51,728 nt of DNA from Comamonadaceae bacterium 2FH (GCA_005503335.1 SCMQ01000035.1:1-51728), one strand, 5' to 3'; positions 24,817-33,697 are shown, counted from the stretch's first letter. Program-made: numbers and translations. Notes: generated from the letters alone by a model not told the origin.

Positions 24817-26238
24817 TCAGCCGCTCGGCGTGAGCTCGGCCACCAGCTGGCCCAGGCGGGCCACCGCGTCCTCCAGCGCTGCGCTCCAGGGGTGGCCGTA
24901 GTTGAGCCGCACGCAGTGGCGCCAGGCACGCCGCGCAGAGAACATCGGCCCCGGCGCCAGGCTGATGCCCTCGGCCAGCGCGCGCTCGAACAGGGCCAGG
25001 GTGTCCAGGCCGGGCGCCAGCTCCACCCACAGGAAGTAGCCGCCCGCGGGCCGCGACACGCGCAGGCCCGGCGGGAAATGGCGCGCCAGCGCCTGCCTCA
25101 GGCTGGCCTGCTGGCCCTCCAGCGCGTGGCGCAGGCGGCGCAGGTGGCGGTCGTAGCCGCCGTGCTGCAGGTAGTCGGCCAGCGCCACCTGGGCCGGCAC
25201 GCTGGCCGACAGCGTGGTCGTCAGCTTGAGCCGCTCTATGGCCTCGGCAAAGCGGCCCGGCGCCACCCAGCCCACGCGGTAGCCCGGCGCCAGCGTCTTG
25301 GAGAACGAACTGCAGTGCATGACCAGGCCCTGGCGGTCGAAGGCCTTGGCCGGCAGCGGCGCGCGCGGGCCGAAGTAGAGCTCGCCGTAGACGTCATCCT
25401 CGATCAGCGGCACCTGGTGGCGCGCCAGCAGCTCGACCAATTCGCGCTTGCGCGCCTCGTCCATGCTGGCGCCCATGGGGTTCTGGAAGCTGGTCATGAA
25501 CCAGCAGGCCTTGACCGGATGGCGCTCCAGCGCGTCGGACAGCCGGCCCAGGTCGACGCCCTGCTTGGAATCGACCGGGATCTCGAGCGCGCGCATGCCC
25601 AGCCGCTCCAGGGCCTGCAGCGCGGCGTAGAAGCCCGGCGACTCGACGGCCACCAGGTCGCCTGGCCGCGCCACCGCGCTCAGGCAGAGGTTGAGCGCCT
25701 CGAGCGCGCCGTTGGTCACGATCACGCCCTCGGGCGGCGGCGCCATGCCCAGGCCCAGGTAGCGCTGCGCGATCTGCTGGCGCAGCGCAGGCTGGCCCTG
25801 CGGCAGGTCGACCAGGGTGTCGCGCGGCTGCATGCGCCTGGCGCCGCGCGACAGCGACTGGCCCAGGCGCTGCAGCGGAAACAGCTCGGCCGAGGCGAAG
25901 GCCGAGCCCAGCGGCACGATCTGCGTGTCCTGGGCCGCACCCAGCACATGGAACACCAGGGAGCTGACGTCGACCCTGGCCGGCGCGCGCGGCGCGGCGC
26001 CGCGGCCGGGCTCGGCCAGGCCGGGCGTGGCCGGTCCCGCCACGTAATAGCCCGAGCGCTCGCGCGCCCGCACCAGGCCTTTCTCCTCGAGGCGGTAGTA
26101 GGCCTGGAACACGGTGGAGGCGCTGAGGCCATGCTGGGTCTGGAGCTGGCGCACCGAGGGCAGGCGCGCACCGGGCGCCAGGCGACCCGCGCGGATGTCG
26201 GTGGCCAGCAGCTCGGCCAAGGTCTCGTAGCGCTTCAT
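24817..26238 (-). CDS. MocR-type regulator: GntR HTH fused to PLP aminotransferase domain
   Basis: A 473-residue fusion: a winged helix GntR region at about 5-75 (PGARLPSVRQLQTQHGLSAS, LEEKGLVRARERSGYYV) joined to a class I aminotransferase-like domain. The PLP lysine motif is SFSKTLAPGYRVG, and MTSFQNPMGAS and EDDVYGELYFG complete the fold. MocR proteins sense PLP-bound metabolites and control amine, GABA or PLP genes. Start at 26238 (MKRYETLAELL) fits the GntR boundary; an ATG at 26268 is possible. It is divergent from two cytochrome genes, with palindrome and direct repeats between. No transaminase gene is adjacent, so the target may be the cytochromes or itself. Confidence 0.9.
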   Translation of the reverse strand: MKRYETLAELLATDIRAGRLAPGARLPSVRQLQTQHGLSASTVFQAYYRLEEKGLVRARERSGYYVAGPATPGLAEPGRGAAPRAPARVDVSSLVFHVLGAAQDTQIVPLGSAFASAELFPLQRLGQSLSRGARRMQPRDTLVDLPQGQPALRQQIAQRYLGLGMAPPPEGVIVTNGALEALNLCLSAVARPGDLVAVESPGFYAALQALERLGMRALEIPVDSKQGVDLGRLSDALERHPVKACWFMTSFQNPMGASMDEARKRELVELLARHQVPLIEDDVYGELYFGPRAPLPAKAFDRQGLVMHCSSFSKTLAPGYRVGWVAPGRFAEAIERLKLTTTLSASVPAQVALADYLQHGGYDRHLRRLRHALEGQQASLRQALARHFPPGLRVSRPAGGYFLWVELAPGLDTLALFERALAEGISLAPGPMFSARRAWRHCVRLNYGHPWSAALEDAVARLGQLVAELTPSG

Positions 26239-26255
26239 GCTTTGGGTGGCATCGC

Positions 26256-26293
26256 CATCTGATCTCATTAACTGCACGAATTGTGCATCTGAT
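26256..26293. promoter_or_regulatory. Candidate MocR operator: palindrome and direct repeats
   Basis: TGCACGAATTGTGCA at 26273-26287 is a perfect inverted repeat (TGCAC arms, 5-base centre). The octamer CATCTGAT occurs directly at 26256-26263 and 26286-26293, start to start 30 bases apart, about three helix turns. It lies between the MocR-type gene and the divergent cytochrome gene in an AT-rich spot. Paired direct repeats are the usual binding form of MocR proteins. Confidence 0.55.
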
Positions 26294-26357
26294 ATGGTTT
26301 TCCGGTGCGCAGCTGATGCTTTCATCCCGGCCCCGGCTGGGGCATCATGCGGACATC

Positions 26358-27110
26358 GTGAGACATCCCCTACGCCCCCCGCTGCGCCGGCTGGCCGTCC
26401 TGGCCCTGGCGGCTGCCGCCAGCCTCTGCGGCCCGGCCCTGTCGGCGCCGAGCTTCGAAGACTCCATGGCCCAGCGCACCCTGGCCTGCACCGCCTGCCA
26501 TGGCGCCCAGGGCCGCGCCGGCCCGGACGGCTATTACCCGCGCCTGGCGGGCAAGCCGGCCGGCTACCTCTACAACCAGCTGCTCAACTTCCGCGAGGGC
26601 CGGCGTCACTACAGCCTGATGATCCGCCTGCTCGACCCGCTGTCCGACGCCTACATGGCCGAGATGGCCCAGTACTTCGCCGCCCTCGAGCTGCCCTACC
26701 CGCCGCCCTCGGCCCGCCCGCCGCGCGTGTCGCCCGAGCTGCTGCAGCGCGGCCAGGCGCTGGTGCGCCAGGGCGACGCGGCGCGCGGCCTGCCGGCCTG
26801 TGTCCAGTGCCACGGCCAGGCCCTGACCGGCGTGGCGCCCGGCGTGCCCGGGCTGCTGGGCCTGCCGCAGGACTACCTGAACGCCCAGCTCGGCGCCTGG
26901 CGCACCGGCCAGCGCCGCGCCCATGCCCCGGACTGCATGGCCCAGATCGTCGAGCGCATGCGGCCCGAGGACGTGGTTGCCGTGACCAGCTGGCTGGCCA
27001 CGCAGGCCCTGCCGGCCGACACCCATCCCGCGCCCGCGCCGCCGCCGGTGCCCGCCGGCGCGCCCAACCTGGCTTGCGGCAGCGCCCAGCTGCAGGTGGG
27101 GCCGCGATGA
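26358..27110 (+). CDS. Di-haem cytochrome c (c4-like), exported
   Basis: About 250 residues with a signal peptide (RRLAVLALAAAASLCGPALSA) and two CXXCH sites: CTACH (44-48) and CVQCH (148-152). The two-domain layout is c4-like, a periplasmic electron carrier. The GTG at 26358 starts right at the signal peptide; upstream ATGs would add an odd leader. It overlaps the next gene by ATGA, so the two products probably act together. No dehydrogenase is encoded nearby, so its donor is unknown. Confidence 0.85.
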   Translation: MRHPLRPPLRRLAVLALAAAASLCGPALSAPSFEDSMAQRTLACTACHGAQGRAGPDGYYPRLAGKPAGYLYNQLLNFREGRRHYSLMIRLLDPLSDAYMAEMAQYFAALELPYPPPSARPPRVSPELLQRGQALVRQGDAARGLPACVQCHGQALTGVAPGVPGLLGLPQDYLNAQLGAWRTGQRRAHAPDCMAQIVERMRPEDVVAVTSWLATQALPADTHPAPAPPPVPAGAPNLACGSAQLQVGPR

Positions 27111-28387
27111 AAAGGGCACGCCTGTTTCTGCTGGGCCTGCTGGTCCTGGCGCTGGCCGCGGCAGCCTGGGTCTGGCAGCACAACTACCAGGACGGCGTCG
27201 ACCTCGCCGCCGCCCCCGCGAAGTCCACGCCCGAGCTGGTGGCGCGCGGCGCCTACCTGGCGCGGGCGGGCAATTGCATGGCCTGCCACACGGCGCGCGG
27301 CGGCGCGCCCTACGCCGGTGGACGCGGCATAGAGACGCCCTTCGGCACGGTCTACGCGGGCAACCTTACGCCCGACCCCGAGACCGGCCTGGGCCGCTGG
27401 ACGGCGGCGCATTTCTGGCGCGCCCTGCACCATGGCCGCTCCATGGACGGCCGCCTGCTCTACCCGGCCTTCCCCTACACCAGCACCACCCAGGTCGCGC
27501 GCGAAGACGCCGACGCCCTGTTCGCCTACCTGCAAAGCCTGCCCCCGGTGCGCCAGGCCGCGCCGGCGCACCGGCTGAGCTGGCCCTTCAGCACCCAGGC
27601 CGCCCTGGCGGTCTGGCGCGCGCTCTACTTCCGCCCCGCGACCTACCGGCCTGACCCGGCCCAGTCGCCGGAATGGAACCGCGGCGCCTACCTGGTCGGT
27701 GGCCTCGGCCATTGCTCGGCCTGCCACAGCGCGCGCAACGTGCTGGGCGCCAGCGGCGACCCGCTGGACCTGTCGGGGGGGCTGATCCCGGTGCAGAGCT
27801 GGTACGCGCCGGCACTGAACTCGGCGAGCGAGGCCGGCGTGGCCGACTGGCCGCTGGCCGACATCGTGCGCCTGCTCAAGACCGGCCACACGCCGCGCCG
27901 CAGCGTCAGCGGCCCCATGTCCGAGGTGGTACTGCACAGCACCCAGTACCTGAACGAGGCCGACCTGGGCGCCATGGCCCAGTACCTCAAGGCCCTGCCG
28001 CCGGCCGCCCCGGCCGGGAACCCGGCGCCGCGCGCCGCCCCCGACGCCCAGGTCGCGGCGCGCGGCGCCAAGCTCTACGAGCGGCATTGCGTGCAATGCC
28101 ACGGCGAGCGCGGCCAGGGCGTGGCCGGCGCCTATCCGGCCCTGGCCGGCAACCGCGCGGTGAACCTGCCGCATGCCACCAACCTGGTCCAGATGGTGCT
28201 GTACGGCGGCTTCCCGCCCGCGACCGCGGGCAACCCCCGCCCCTACGGCATGCCGCCCTTCGTGCTGCAACTGGACGACCGCGACGTGGCGGCCGTGCTG
28301 ACCCATCTGCGCACCAACTGGGGCAACCAGGCGGGGGAAGTCAGCGAGTTCGAGGTCAACCGCGTGCGGGCCAGGACCGGCCGCTAG
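27107..28387 (+). CDS. Tri-haem cytochrome c (dehydrogenase cytochrome subunit type)
   Basis: A 426-residue protein with an N-terminal membrane anchor (residues 5-24) and three CXXCH sites: CMACH (57-61), CSACH (203-207) and CVQCH (328-332). This is the pattern of the membrane-anchored cytochrome subunit of alcohol, gluconate or molybdenum hydroxylase-type dehydrogenases, passing electrons to quinone or oxidases. ATG overlaps the previous stop (ATGA). Its stop codon overlaps that of the convergent lipoprotein gene (CTAG). No large catalytic subunit is present in the window, so this pair is either orphan or serves an enzyme encoded elsewhere. Confidence 0.88.
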   Translation: MKRARLFLLGLLVLALAAAAWVWQHNYQDGVDLAAAPAKSTPELVARGAYLARAGNCMACHTARGGAPYAGGRGIETPFGTVYAGNLTPDPETGLGRWTAAHFWRALHHGRSMDGRLLYPAFPYTSTTQVAREDADALFAYLQSLPPVRQAAPAHRLSWPFSTQAALAVWRALYFRPATYRPDPAQSPEWNRGAYLVGGLGHCSACHSARNVLGASGDPLDLSGGLIPVQSWYAPALNSASEAGVADWPLADIVRLLKTGHTPRRSVSGPMSEVVLHSTQYLNEADLGAMAQYLKALPPAAPAGNPAPRAAPDAQVAARGAKLYERHCVQCHGERGQGVAGAYPALAGNRAVNLPHATNLVQMVLYGGFPPATAGNPRPYGMPPFVLQLDDRDVAAVLTHLRTNWGNQAGEVSEFEVNRVRARTGR

Positions 28388-28968
28388 CGCAGCAGCCAGG
28401 GCCCCGCCGCCTCGCCGGCCGGCTGCAACGGCCCCAGGGGGTTGTGCTGGCGGTCGACGCGGTCGGTGCGCGGCTCGCCGCCTATGCTGCGCAGCAGCAC
28501 CACGCCGTTGCGCACCACCACCAGGCCCTCGAAGCGCCAGCCGGTGATCGAGACCTGGCGGTCGAAGTTGAAGAAGTCCGACCAGAAGCCGCCCTCGCGC
28601 ACCCGGCGCTGCTGGCCATAGCGGAACACGTAGGCGCGGCACAGGGTCTGCGCCAGGATGCAGTCGCGCACGCCGGGCTCCAGTTGCTCCAGCGGCACAC
28701 CCGGGTGCGGCGCCAGCCGCGTGACCACCTCGGGATAGGGGATCACCGTGACGTTGGCGCTGGCCTGCGGGTCGAAGCCCAGGGCCTTGAGCTCGTCGAA
28801 GGTGGTCCTGTAAGGGACGACCTTCTCCAGCGCCTCGCGTGCCGACTCGTAGCTGTCGAAAGTCGATGCGGCCACGCTGCTGGCCTTGGGCAGCAGCGGC
28901 GTGCAGCCGGCCAGCGCCAAGCCCGCCCCCACCAGCAGCCAGCGCAGGTCCACAGCGGTCTTTTTCAT
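28384..28968 (-). CDS. Predicted lipoprotein of unknown function
   Basis: A 194-residue protein starting MKKTAVDLRWLLVGAGLALA with lipobox LAGC (Cys22). After a Ser/Ala-rich linker comes a region with FDELKALGFDP near 58-68, similar in kind to BamE/SmpA-like outer-membrane lipoproteins, but the match is not strong. GAGGGGGA stands before the ATG. It is convergent with the tri-haem cytochrome and its stop overlaps it. Localisation to an outer membrane is inference from the lipobox. Confidence 0.75.
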   Translation of the reverse strand: MKKTAVDLRWLLVGAGLALAGCTPLLPKASSVAASTFDSYESAREALEKVVPYRTTFDELKALGFDPQASANVTVIPYPEVVTRLAPHPGVPLEQLEPGVRDCILAQTLCRAYVFRYGQQRRVREGGFWSDFFNFDRQVSITGWRFEGLVVVRNGVVLLRSIGGEPRTDRVDRQHNPLGPLQPAGEAAGPWLLR

Positions 28969-29067
28969 GCGGTCCCCCTCGTCATGGGGCCAGCTTGACA
29001 CAAATCGGGCGCGGCATCCAGCCCCCGGCCGGCGCCGGGGCCGACAGGGCGGTGCCAGAATGGCGCC

Positions 29068-29577
29068 ATGCCCGCCCAAGCTCCCGAACCGTCCGCCGAA
29101 TCCCGCCTGGACCAGGCCTTGCGCGCGCTGCTCGCCAGCCGCCGCACCGCCGCCCTGAGCACCCTGCAGGCCGCGGCGCCCGACCGGCCCAGCGTCTCCA
29201 TGGTGCCCTACGCCCTGCTGCCCGGGGCAGGCAGCCTGGTGCTGCATGTCAGCAGCCTGGCCGGCCATACCCGCAACCTGCTCGCCCAGCCGCGGGTTTC
29301 GCTGCTGGTCGCGGCGCCCGAGGCCGAGGGCGAGCCGGTGCACGCCCTGCCCCGCGTCACGCTCGAGGGCCTGGCCCGGCTGCCCGAACCCGGCAGCGCC
29401 GACTGGGAAGCGGCGCGCACGGCCTACCTGGCACGCTTTCCCGAGGCCGAGCCCATGACCCAGCTCGGCGACTTCAGCTTCGTGCTGGTGGCGCTGAGCG
29501 GCGCACGCCAGGTGGCCGGCTTCGGCGCGGCGCGCAGCCTGGACGCCGAGCGGCTGGCCGGCCTGCTCGAGGCCTGA
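29068..29577 (+). CDS. HugZ-like pyridoxamine-phosphate-oxidase-fold protein
   Basis: A 169-residue split-barrel protein: ALRALLASRRTAALSTL (18-34), then SMVPYALLPGAGSLVLHVSS and LSGHTRN-like (LAGHTRNLLAQPRVSLLV), a pattern of the HugZ/PNPOx-like family. HugZ proteins bind haem and degrade it in some species, others bind flavin. The C-terminal DUF2470-like part is absent or reduced here. Followed after 8 bases by the pseudouridine synthase gene. Confidence 0.8.
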   Translation: MPAQAPEPSAESRLDQALRALLASRRTAALSTLQAAAPDRPSVSMVPYALLPGAGSLVLHVSSLAGHTRNLLAQPRVSLLVAAPEAEGEPVHALPRVTLEGLARLPEPGSADWEAARTAYLARFPEAEPMTQLGDFSFVLVALSGARQVAGFGAARSLDAERLAGLLEA

Positions 29578-29585
29578 GGAACAGC

Positions 29586-30242
29586 GTGCCGCTGCCGACC
29601 GAGGTCCCGCTGGTCCATGCCGACGAGCAGCTGCTGGTGCTGGACAAGCCCGCCGGCCTGCTGGCCGTGCCGGGGCGCGGCGCCGACAAGCAGGACTGCC
29701 TGAGCGCCCGCGCCCAAGCGCTGTGGCCCGACGCCCTGGTGGTGCACCGGCTGGACATGGCGACCTCGGGCCTGCTGGCGATGGCGCGCGGCGCCGAGGC
29801 CCAGCGCAGCCTGAGCATGGCCTTCGCCGCGCGCGCCGTGCACAAGCGCTACGAGGCAGTGGTCCAGGGCCTGCTGGCCGCGCCCGAGAGCGCGGACGGC
29901 TGGGGCGAGATAGCCCTGCCGCTGATCCTCGACTGGCCCAACCGGCCGCGCAGCATCGTCGACCCTGGGCGCGGCAAGCCCAGCCTCACGCGCTGGCGCG
30001 TCCTGGCCCAGGACCGGGCCGGTGGCACCACCCGCGTGGCGCTGGAGCCGGTCACCGGCCGCTCGCACCAGCTGCGCGTGCACCTGCAGTGCATGGGCCA
30101 CCCCATCCTGGGCGACGCGCTCTACGCGCCACCGGAAGTGCGGGCGCGTGCCGACCGCCTGCTGCTGCACGCCTGCGCGCTGCGCCTGCCCCACCCGGCA
30201 ACGGGACAGGCCTGCGATTTCAGCAGCCCGGCCCCGTTCTGA
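29586..30242 (+). CDS. RluA-family pseudouridine synthase
   Basis: A 218-residue RNA-modifying enzyme. The catalytic Asp57 is in VVHRLDMATSGLL; LLVLDKPAGLLAVPG near 16-30 and GRSHQLRVHLQCMGHPILGD complete the RluA family pattern. There is no S4 domain, so the target is probably a short RNA motif such as tRNA or 23S stem loops (RluA-like). The start is a GTG at 29586, supported by GAGGA 5 bases upstream; an earlier start would run through the HugZ gene. Confidence 0.9.
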   Translation: MPLPTEVPLVHADEQLLVLDKPAGLLAVPGRGADKQDCLSARAQALWPDALVVHRLDMATSGLLAMARGAEAQRSLSMAFAARAVHKRYEAVVQGLLAAPESADGWGEIALPLILDWPNRPRSIVDPGRGKPSLTRWRVLAQDRAGGTTRVALEPVTGRSHQLRVHLQCMGHPILGDALYAPPEVRARADRLLLHACALRLPHPATGQACDFSSPAPF

Positions 30243-30309
30243 GCCCCAGGCGACGGAACTTGGCCCGCCGCCGGCGCCTCTGACCCTTGGAGCTTTTGGA
30301 GATCGCGCC

Positions 30310-30933
30310 ATGCCCTCTACCCGCCACCCGATCCGCCGTCGCCAGGTCTCGGCCGCCTTGCTCGCCGCCCCCTGGGTCTGGCCAGCAGCGCAGGCGCAGG
30401 GCGGACGGCCGCTCACCCCCGCGCAGACCGAGGGACCGTTCTACCCCGTGGCAATGCCCGAGGACAGCGATTACGACCTGCTGCGCAACGGCGTGCGGAA
30501 CTACCGCCTCGGCCAGCCGGCCTGGCTCGAAGGCCAGGTGAGCGACCCCGAGGGCCGGCCGGTGCGCGGCGCCCAGGTCGAGATCTGGCAATGCGACCAG
30601 GCCGGCCATTACCACCATCCCGGGGACGGCGGCCGCGCCGACCCGGCCTTCCAGGGCTTTGGCCGCGTCACGGTGGATGACCAGGGCCGCTACCGCTTTC
30701 GCACCCTGCGGCCCGCGCCCTACAGCGGGCGCACGCCTCACATCCACCTCAAGGTCAGGCTGGGCCCGCGCGAGCTGCTGACCACCCAGGTCTACGTCGC
30801 GGGCGAAGCCGGCAACGCGCGCGACCTGCTGTGGCGCCGGCTCGACGAGGCGGGGCGCGCCGCGCTCACCGTGCCGTTCACACCCGGCGCGGATGGGCTC
30901 AGGGCCTTGTTCCCCATTGTGGTCGCGGCCTGA
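30310..30933 (+). CDS. Exported intradiol ring-cleavage dioxygenase-like protein
   Basis: A 207-residue protein with a Tat-like leader (RRRQVSAALLAAPWVW, then AAQAQ). The intradiol fold signature includes TPAQTEGPFYP (36-46), YHHP and PHIHLKV, giving Tyr/Tyr/His/His ligands for Fe(III) in the family. In the cytoplasmic enzymes catechol or protocatechuate is the substrate. Export makes a role on extracellular or lignin-like aromatic compounds possible, but many exported relatives are uncharacterised. GGAG lies 9 bases before the ATG. It stands alone between the pseudouridine synthase and an SDR. Confidence 0.83.
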   Translation: MPSTRHPIRRRQVSAALLAAPWVWPAAQAQGGRPLTPAQTEGPFYPVAMPEDSDYDLLRNGVRNYRLGQPAWLEGQVSDPEGRPVRGAQVEIWQCDQAGHYHHPGDGGRADPAFQGFGRVTVDDQGRYRFRTLRPAPYSGRTPHIHLKVRLGPRELLTTQVYVAGEAGNARDLLWRRLDEAGRAALTVPFTPGADGLRALFPIVVAA

Positions 30934-30966
30934 ACGACGCGGCCGGGGCCGCGCTACGATGGGCCC

Positions 30967-31722
30967 ATGAACGCCCATCTCACCATACTCACCGGCGCCT
31001 CGCGCGGCCTGGGGCTCGCCATGGCGCGGCAGCTGTTGCAGCCCGAGCGCACCCTGCTGTGCCTGTCGCGCCAGCTCAGCGAGGAGCTGGCGCAGGAGGC
31101 GCAGCGGCGCGGCGCTCCGCTGATCCAGTGGTCGCAGGACCTGGCCGAGGGCGCCGCAGCCGCCGAGAGCCTGTCGCAATGGCTGGCCGAGCAGCCAGCG
31201 CAGCGCTTCGCCACCGCCACGCTGATCAACAACGCCGGCGTCATTGCGCGCATCGCCCCGCTCAGCGAGGCCGACCCGGGGGCGCTGGCGGGCGCCCTGC
31301 GCGTGGGCCTGGAAGCGCCCATGCTGCTGGCCGCCGCCTTCCTGCACGCCACCGAACACTGGGCCGGCACGCGCAAGCTGCTCAACGTCTCTTCGGGCCT
31401 GGGCCGCCGCCCCATGGCCTCGCAGGCCGGCTACTGCGCGGCCAAGGCTGGCCTGGACCATTTCACGCGCTGCCTGGCGCTGGAGGAGGCGCTCAAGCCC
31501 CATGGCGCGCGCGTATGCTCCCTGGCGCCCGGCGTGATCGACACCGACATGCAGGTGCAGCTGCGCGGCGCCGACCCCGCCGCCTTCCCGGACCGGGACC
31601 GCTTCACCGGACTCAAGGCGGCCGGCCAGCTCAGCAGCCCCTCCGAAGCCGCCGCACGCGTGCTGGCCTACCTGGCGCGCCCGGATTTCGGCGCCGAACC
31701 GGTGGCCGACGTGCGCGACTGA
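30967..31722 (+). CDS. SDR family NAD(P)-dependent oxidoreductase
   Basis: A 251-residue short-chain dehydrogenase resembling sepiapterin-reductase-like and YueD-type SDRs. TGASRGLG (9-16) binds the cofactor, NNAGV (near 91-95), LNVSSGLG with the catalytic Ser and YCAAK with Tyr/Lys are present. Substrate is unknown. The ribosome site is weak, and the gene begins 33 bases after the dioxygenase stop. A REP-like element follows it. Confidence 0.86.
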   Translation: MNAHLTILTGASRGLGLAMARQLLQPERTLLCLSRQLSEELAQEAQRRGAPLIQWSQDLAEGAAAAESLSQWLAEQPAQRFATATLINNAGVIARIAPLSEADPGALAGALRVGLEAPMLLAAAFLHATEHWAGTRKLLNVSSGLGRRPMASQAGYCAAKAGLDHFTRCLALEEALKPHGARVCSLAPGVIDTDMQVQLRGADPAAFPDRDRFTGLKAAGQLSSPSEAAARVLAYLARPDFGAEPVADVRD

Positions 31723-31727
31723 AGACA

Positions 31728-31915
31728 TGCCCCCACGCTTACCGCTTCGCGTGCTGCGCTGGGCTCGCGCAGCGTCCGTGCGCGCAGCTGTGCAGCGTAG
31801 CGAGCCCATGCCGGGCCTGCGCTATGCACGTTCCGAGGCATCACGCTTCGACCCGGCCCCGAGGGGGCCCAGGTCGGCTTGGGGCGGCCCGGCGCCGACC
31901 TGAGTACGCCCACCG
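31728..31915. repeat. REP-like intergenic repeat element with nested hairpins
   Basis: The 211-base gap after the SDR contains two strong inverted repeats: GGGCTCGC (31761-31768) with GCGAGCCC (31800-31807), and CAGGTCGGC (31870-31878) with GCCGACCTG (31894-31902). Words such as gccccgagggggccc and cttggggcggcccggcg recur between genes in Comamonadaceae from my knowledge, so I read this as a dispersed extragenic palindromic element. Whether other copies exist in this genome cannot be seen. The hairpins may also end transcription from both sides. Confidence 0.5.
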
Positions 31916-31933
31916 ACGGCCCGCGCAGCCGGC

Positions 31934-32368
31934 TCAATGCAGGGCCAGCACCGGTAGCTTGGTGTGGGCGAGCACGCGCTGGGTCTGGCTGCCGATCAGC
32001 AAGCGCTCGACCGCGCCCATGCCATGCGTGCCCATGACGATCAGGTCGGCCCCGGCCGTGTGGGCGGCCTCCAGGATGCCCTGATGAATGGGGTGCTCGC
32101 TGGACAGGATGCGGTGGCAGCGCACGCCGGCCTGCTGGGCCAGCTTCTCCGCAGCCTCCAGCCGGACCAGCGCGGCCTCGCGCGCCGAGTCCTGGCGCAC
32201 GGTTTCCTCGGGCACATGGGCGCTGTCCGTGATGCCGCTGGGGAAACGCTCGATCACGGTCATGACGGTGACCTCGGCGCCCAGGGACTGCGCCAGCGCC
32301 ACCCCCTGGCGCACCGCGCTCAGCGAGGTCTCGGACCCGTCGGTCGGCAAGAGAAGATGCTTGTACAT
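31934..32368 (-). CDS. Universal stress protein, UspA family
   Basis: A 144-residue UspA-fold protein. LLLPTDGSETSLSAVRQG opens the fold, and GTHGMGAVERLLIGSQT has the ATP-binding G-x2-G-x9-G-S pattern near the end, so it is of the nucleotide-binding class. Such proteins respond to starvation, hypoxia or oxidative stress. It is divergent from the thiolase gene; a second Usp gene lies 2.5 kb downstream. Confidence 0.92.
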   Translation of the reverse strand: MYKHLLLPTDGSETSLSAVRQGVALAQSLGAEVTVMTVIERFPSGITDSAHVPEETVRQDSAREAALVRLEAAEKLAQQAGVRCHRILSSEHPIHQGILEAAHTAGADLIVMGTHGMGAVERLLIGSQTQRVLAHTKLPVLALH

Positions 32369-32512
32369 GGCGACAGCTCCTGTAACCGGGTTGACAGCAG
32401 GTCAGCCCCCGGGCAATTCTGTCGTGCCATACTGAACCGTGTCAAATCGCCCGTGCAGCGCCTGCGGCGCGCCGGCCCACCGCTTTTCCTATCTGTTTTC
32501 AGGAGACATCCC

Positions 32513-33697
32513 ATGACCCGTGAAGTCGTCGTCGTCAGCGCCGTGCGCACCGCCATCGGAACCTTTGGCGGCAGCCTCAAGGACCAGCCCCCCACCCAGC
32601 TCGGCGCCCTGGTGGTCAAGGAATCGCTGGCGCGCGCCGGCGTGGCCGGCCAGGACGTGGGCCATGTGGCCTTCGGCCATGTGGTCAACACCGAGCCGCG
32701 CGACATGTACCTCTCGCGCGTGGCCGCCATCGAGGGCGGCTGCGACCAAGGCACGCCGGCCTTCAACGTCAACCGCCTGTGCGGCTCTGGCCTGCAGGCC
32801 ATTGTCTCGGCCAGCCAGGCCATCCTGCTGGGCGACTGCGAGGTCGCGATCGGCGCCGGCGCCGAATGCATGAGCCGCGCCCCCTACGCCAGCCTGTCCA
32901 CGCGCTTTGGCGCGCGCATGGGCGACACCAAGATGGTGGACATGATGGTGGGTGCCCTGCACGACCCCTTCCACAACATCCACATGGGCGTGACGGCCGA
33001 GAACATCGCGGCCAAGTGGGGCATCACCCGCGAGGACCAGGACCGGCTGGCCGTGCAGAGCCACAACCGCGCCCAGAAGGCCACGGAAGCCGGCTACTTC
33101 AAGGAGCAGATCGTGCCGGTGATGCTCAAGAGCCGCAAGGGCGAGGTGGCCTACGCGACCGACGAGCATTTCCGCACCGACGCGACGCTGGAGGACATGG
33201 CCAAGCTCAAGCCGGTGTTCCTCAAGGAGAACGGCACGGTGACGGCGGGCAACGCCTCGGGCATCAACGACGCGGCGGCGGCCGTGGTGCTGATGGAAGC
33301 CGGCACGGCCAAGGCGCGCGGCCTGGCGCCCATGGCGCGCCTGGTGGCCTACGCGCATGCGGGCGTGGACCCCAAGTACATGGGCATAGGCCCGGTGCCG
33401 GCGACGCAGCTGGCGCTCAAGAAGGCGGGCCTGACGGTGAACGACCTGGACGTGGTGGAGGCCAACGAGGCCTTCGCGGCCCAGGCCTGCGCGGTGACCA
33501 AGGACTTGGGGCTGGACCCGGCCAAGGTCAACCCCAACGGCTCGGGCATCTCGCTGGGCCACCCGATAGGCGCCACCGGTGCGTTGATCACGGTGAAGGC
33601 CCTGCACGAGCTCAATCGCATCCAGGGCCGCTATGCGCTGGTGACCATGTGCATAGGCGGCGGCCAGGGCATCGCGGCGATCTTCGAGCGGGTCTGA
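32513..33697 (+). CDS. Acetyl-CoA C-acetyltransferase / beta-ketothiolase
   Basis: A 394-residue thiolase. The nucleophile is Cys90 (NRLCGSG), NEAFAAQAC holds the oxyanion Asn, His lies in [13 protein letters not shown] and the second Cys in CIGGGQG. It condenses or cleaves acyl-CoAs; the length and sequence are compatible with PhaA/BktB/AtoB roles in polyhydroxybutyrate or ketoacid metabolism. AGGAGA is 6 bases before the ATG. No phaB or phaC gene is near. Divergent from the Usp gene and followed 45 bases later by a Bug receptor. Confidence 0.93.
   Translation: MTREVVVVSAVRTAIGTFGGSLKDQPPTQLGALVVKESLARAGVAGQDVGHVAFGHVVNTEPRDMYLSRVAAIEGGCDQGTPAFNVNRLCGSGLQAIVSASQAILLGDCEVAIGAGAECMSRAPYASLSTRFGARMGDTKMVDMMVGALHDPFHNIHMGVTAENIAAKWGITREDQDRLAVQSHNRAQKATEAGYFKEQIVPVMLKSRKGEVAYATDEHFRTDATLEDMAKLKPVFLKENGTVTAGNASGINDAAAAVVLMEAGTAKARGLAPMARLVAYAHAGVDPKYMGIGPVPATQLALKKAGLTVNDLDVVEANEAFAAQACAVTKDLGLDPAKVNPNGSGISLGHPIGATGALITVKALHELNRIQGRYALVTMCIGGGQGIAAIFERV

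Noticed and set aside
24805-24835. GC-rich dyad between the phosphofructokinase and MocR genes as a terminator
   Set aside because: Stem of only four bases with no T-run; too weak to call.
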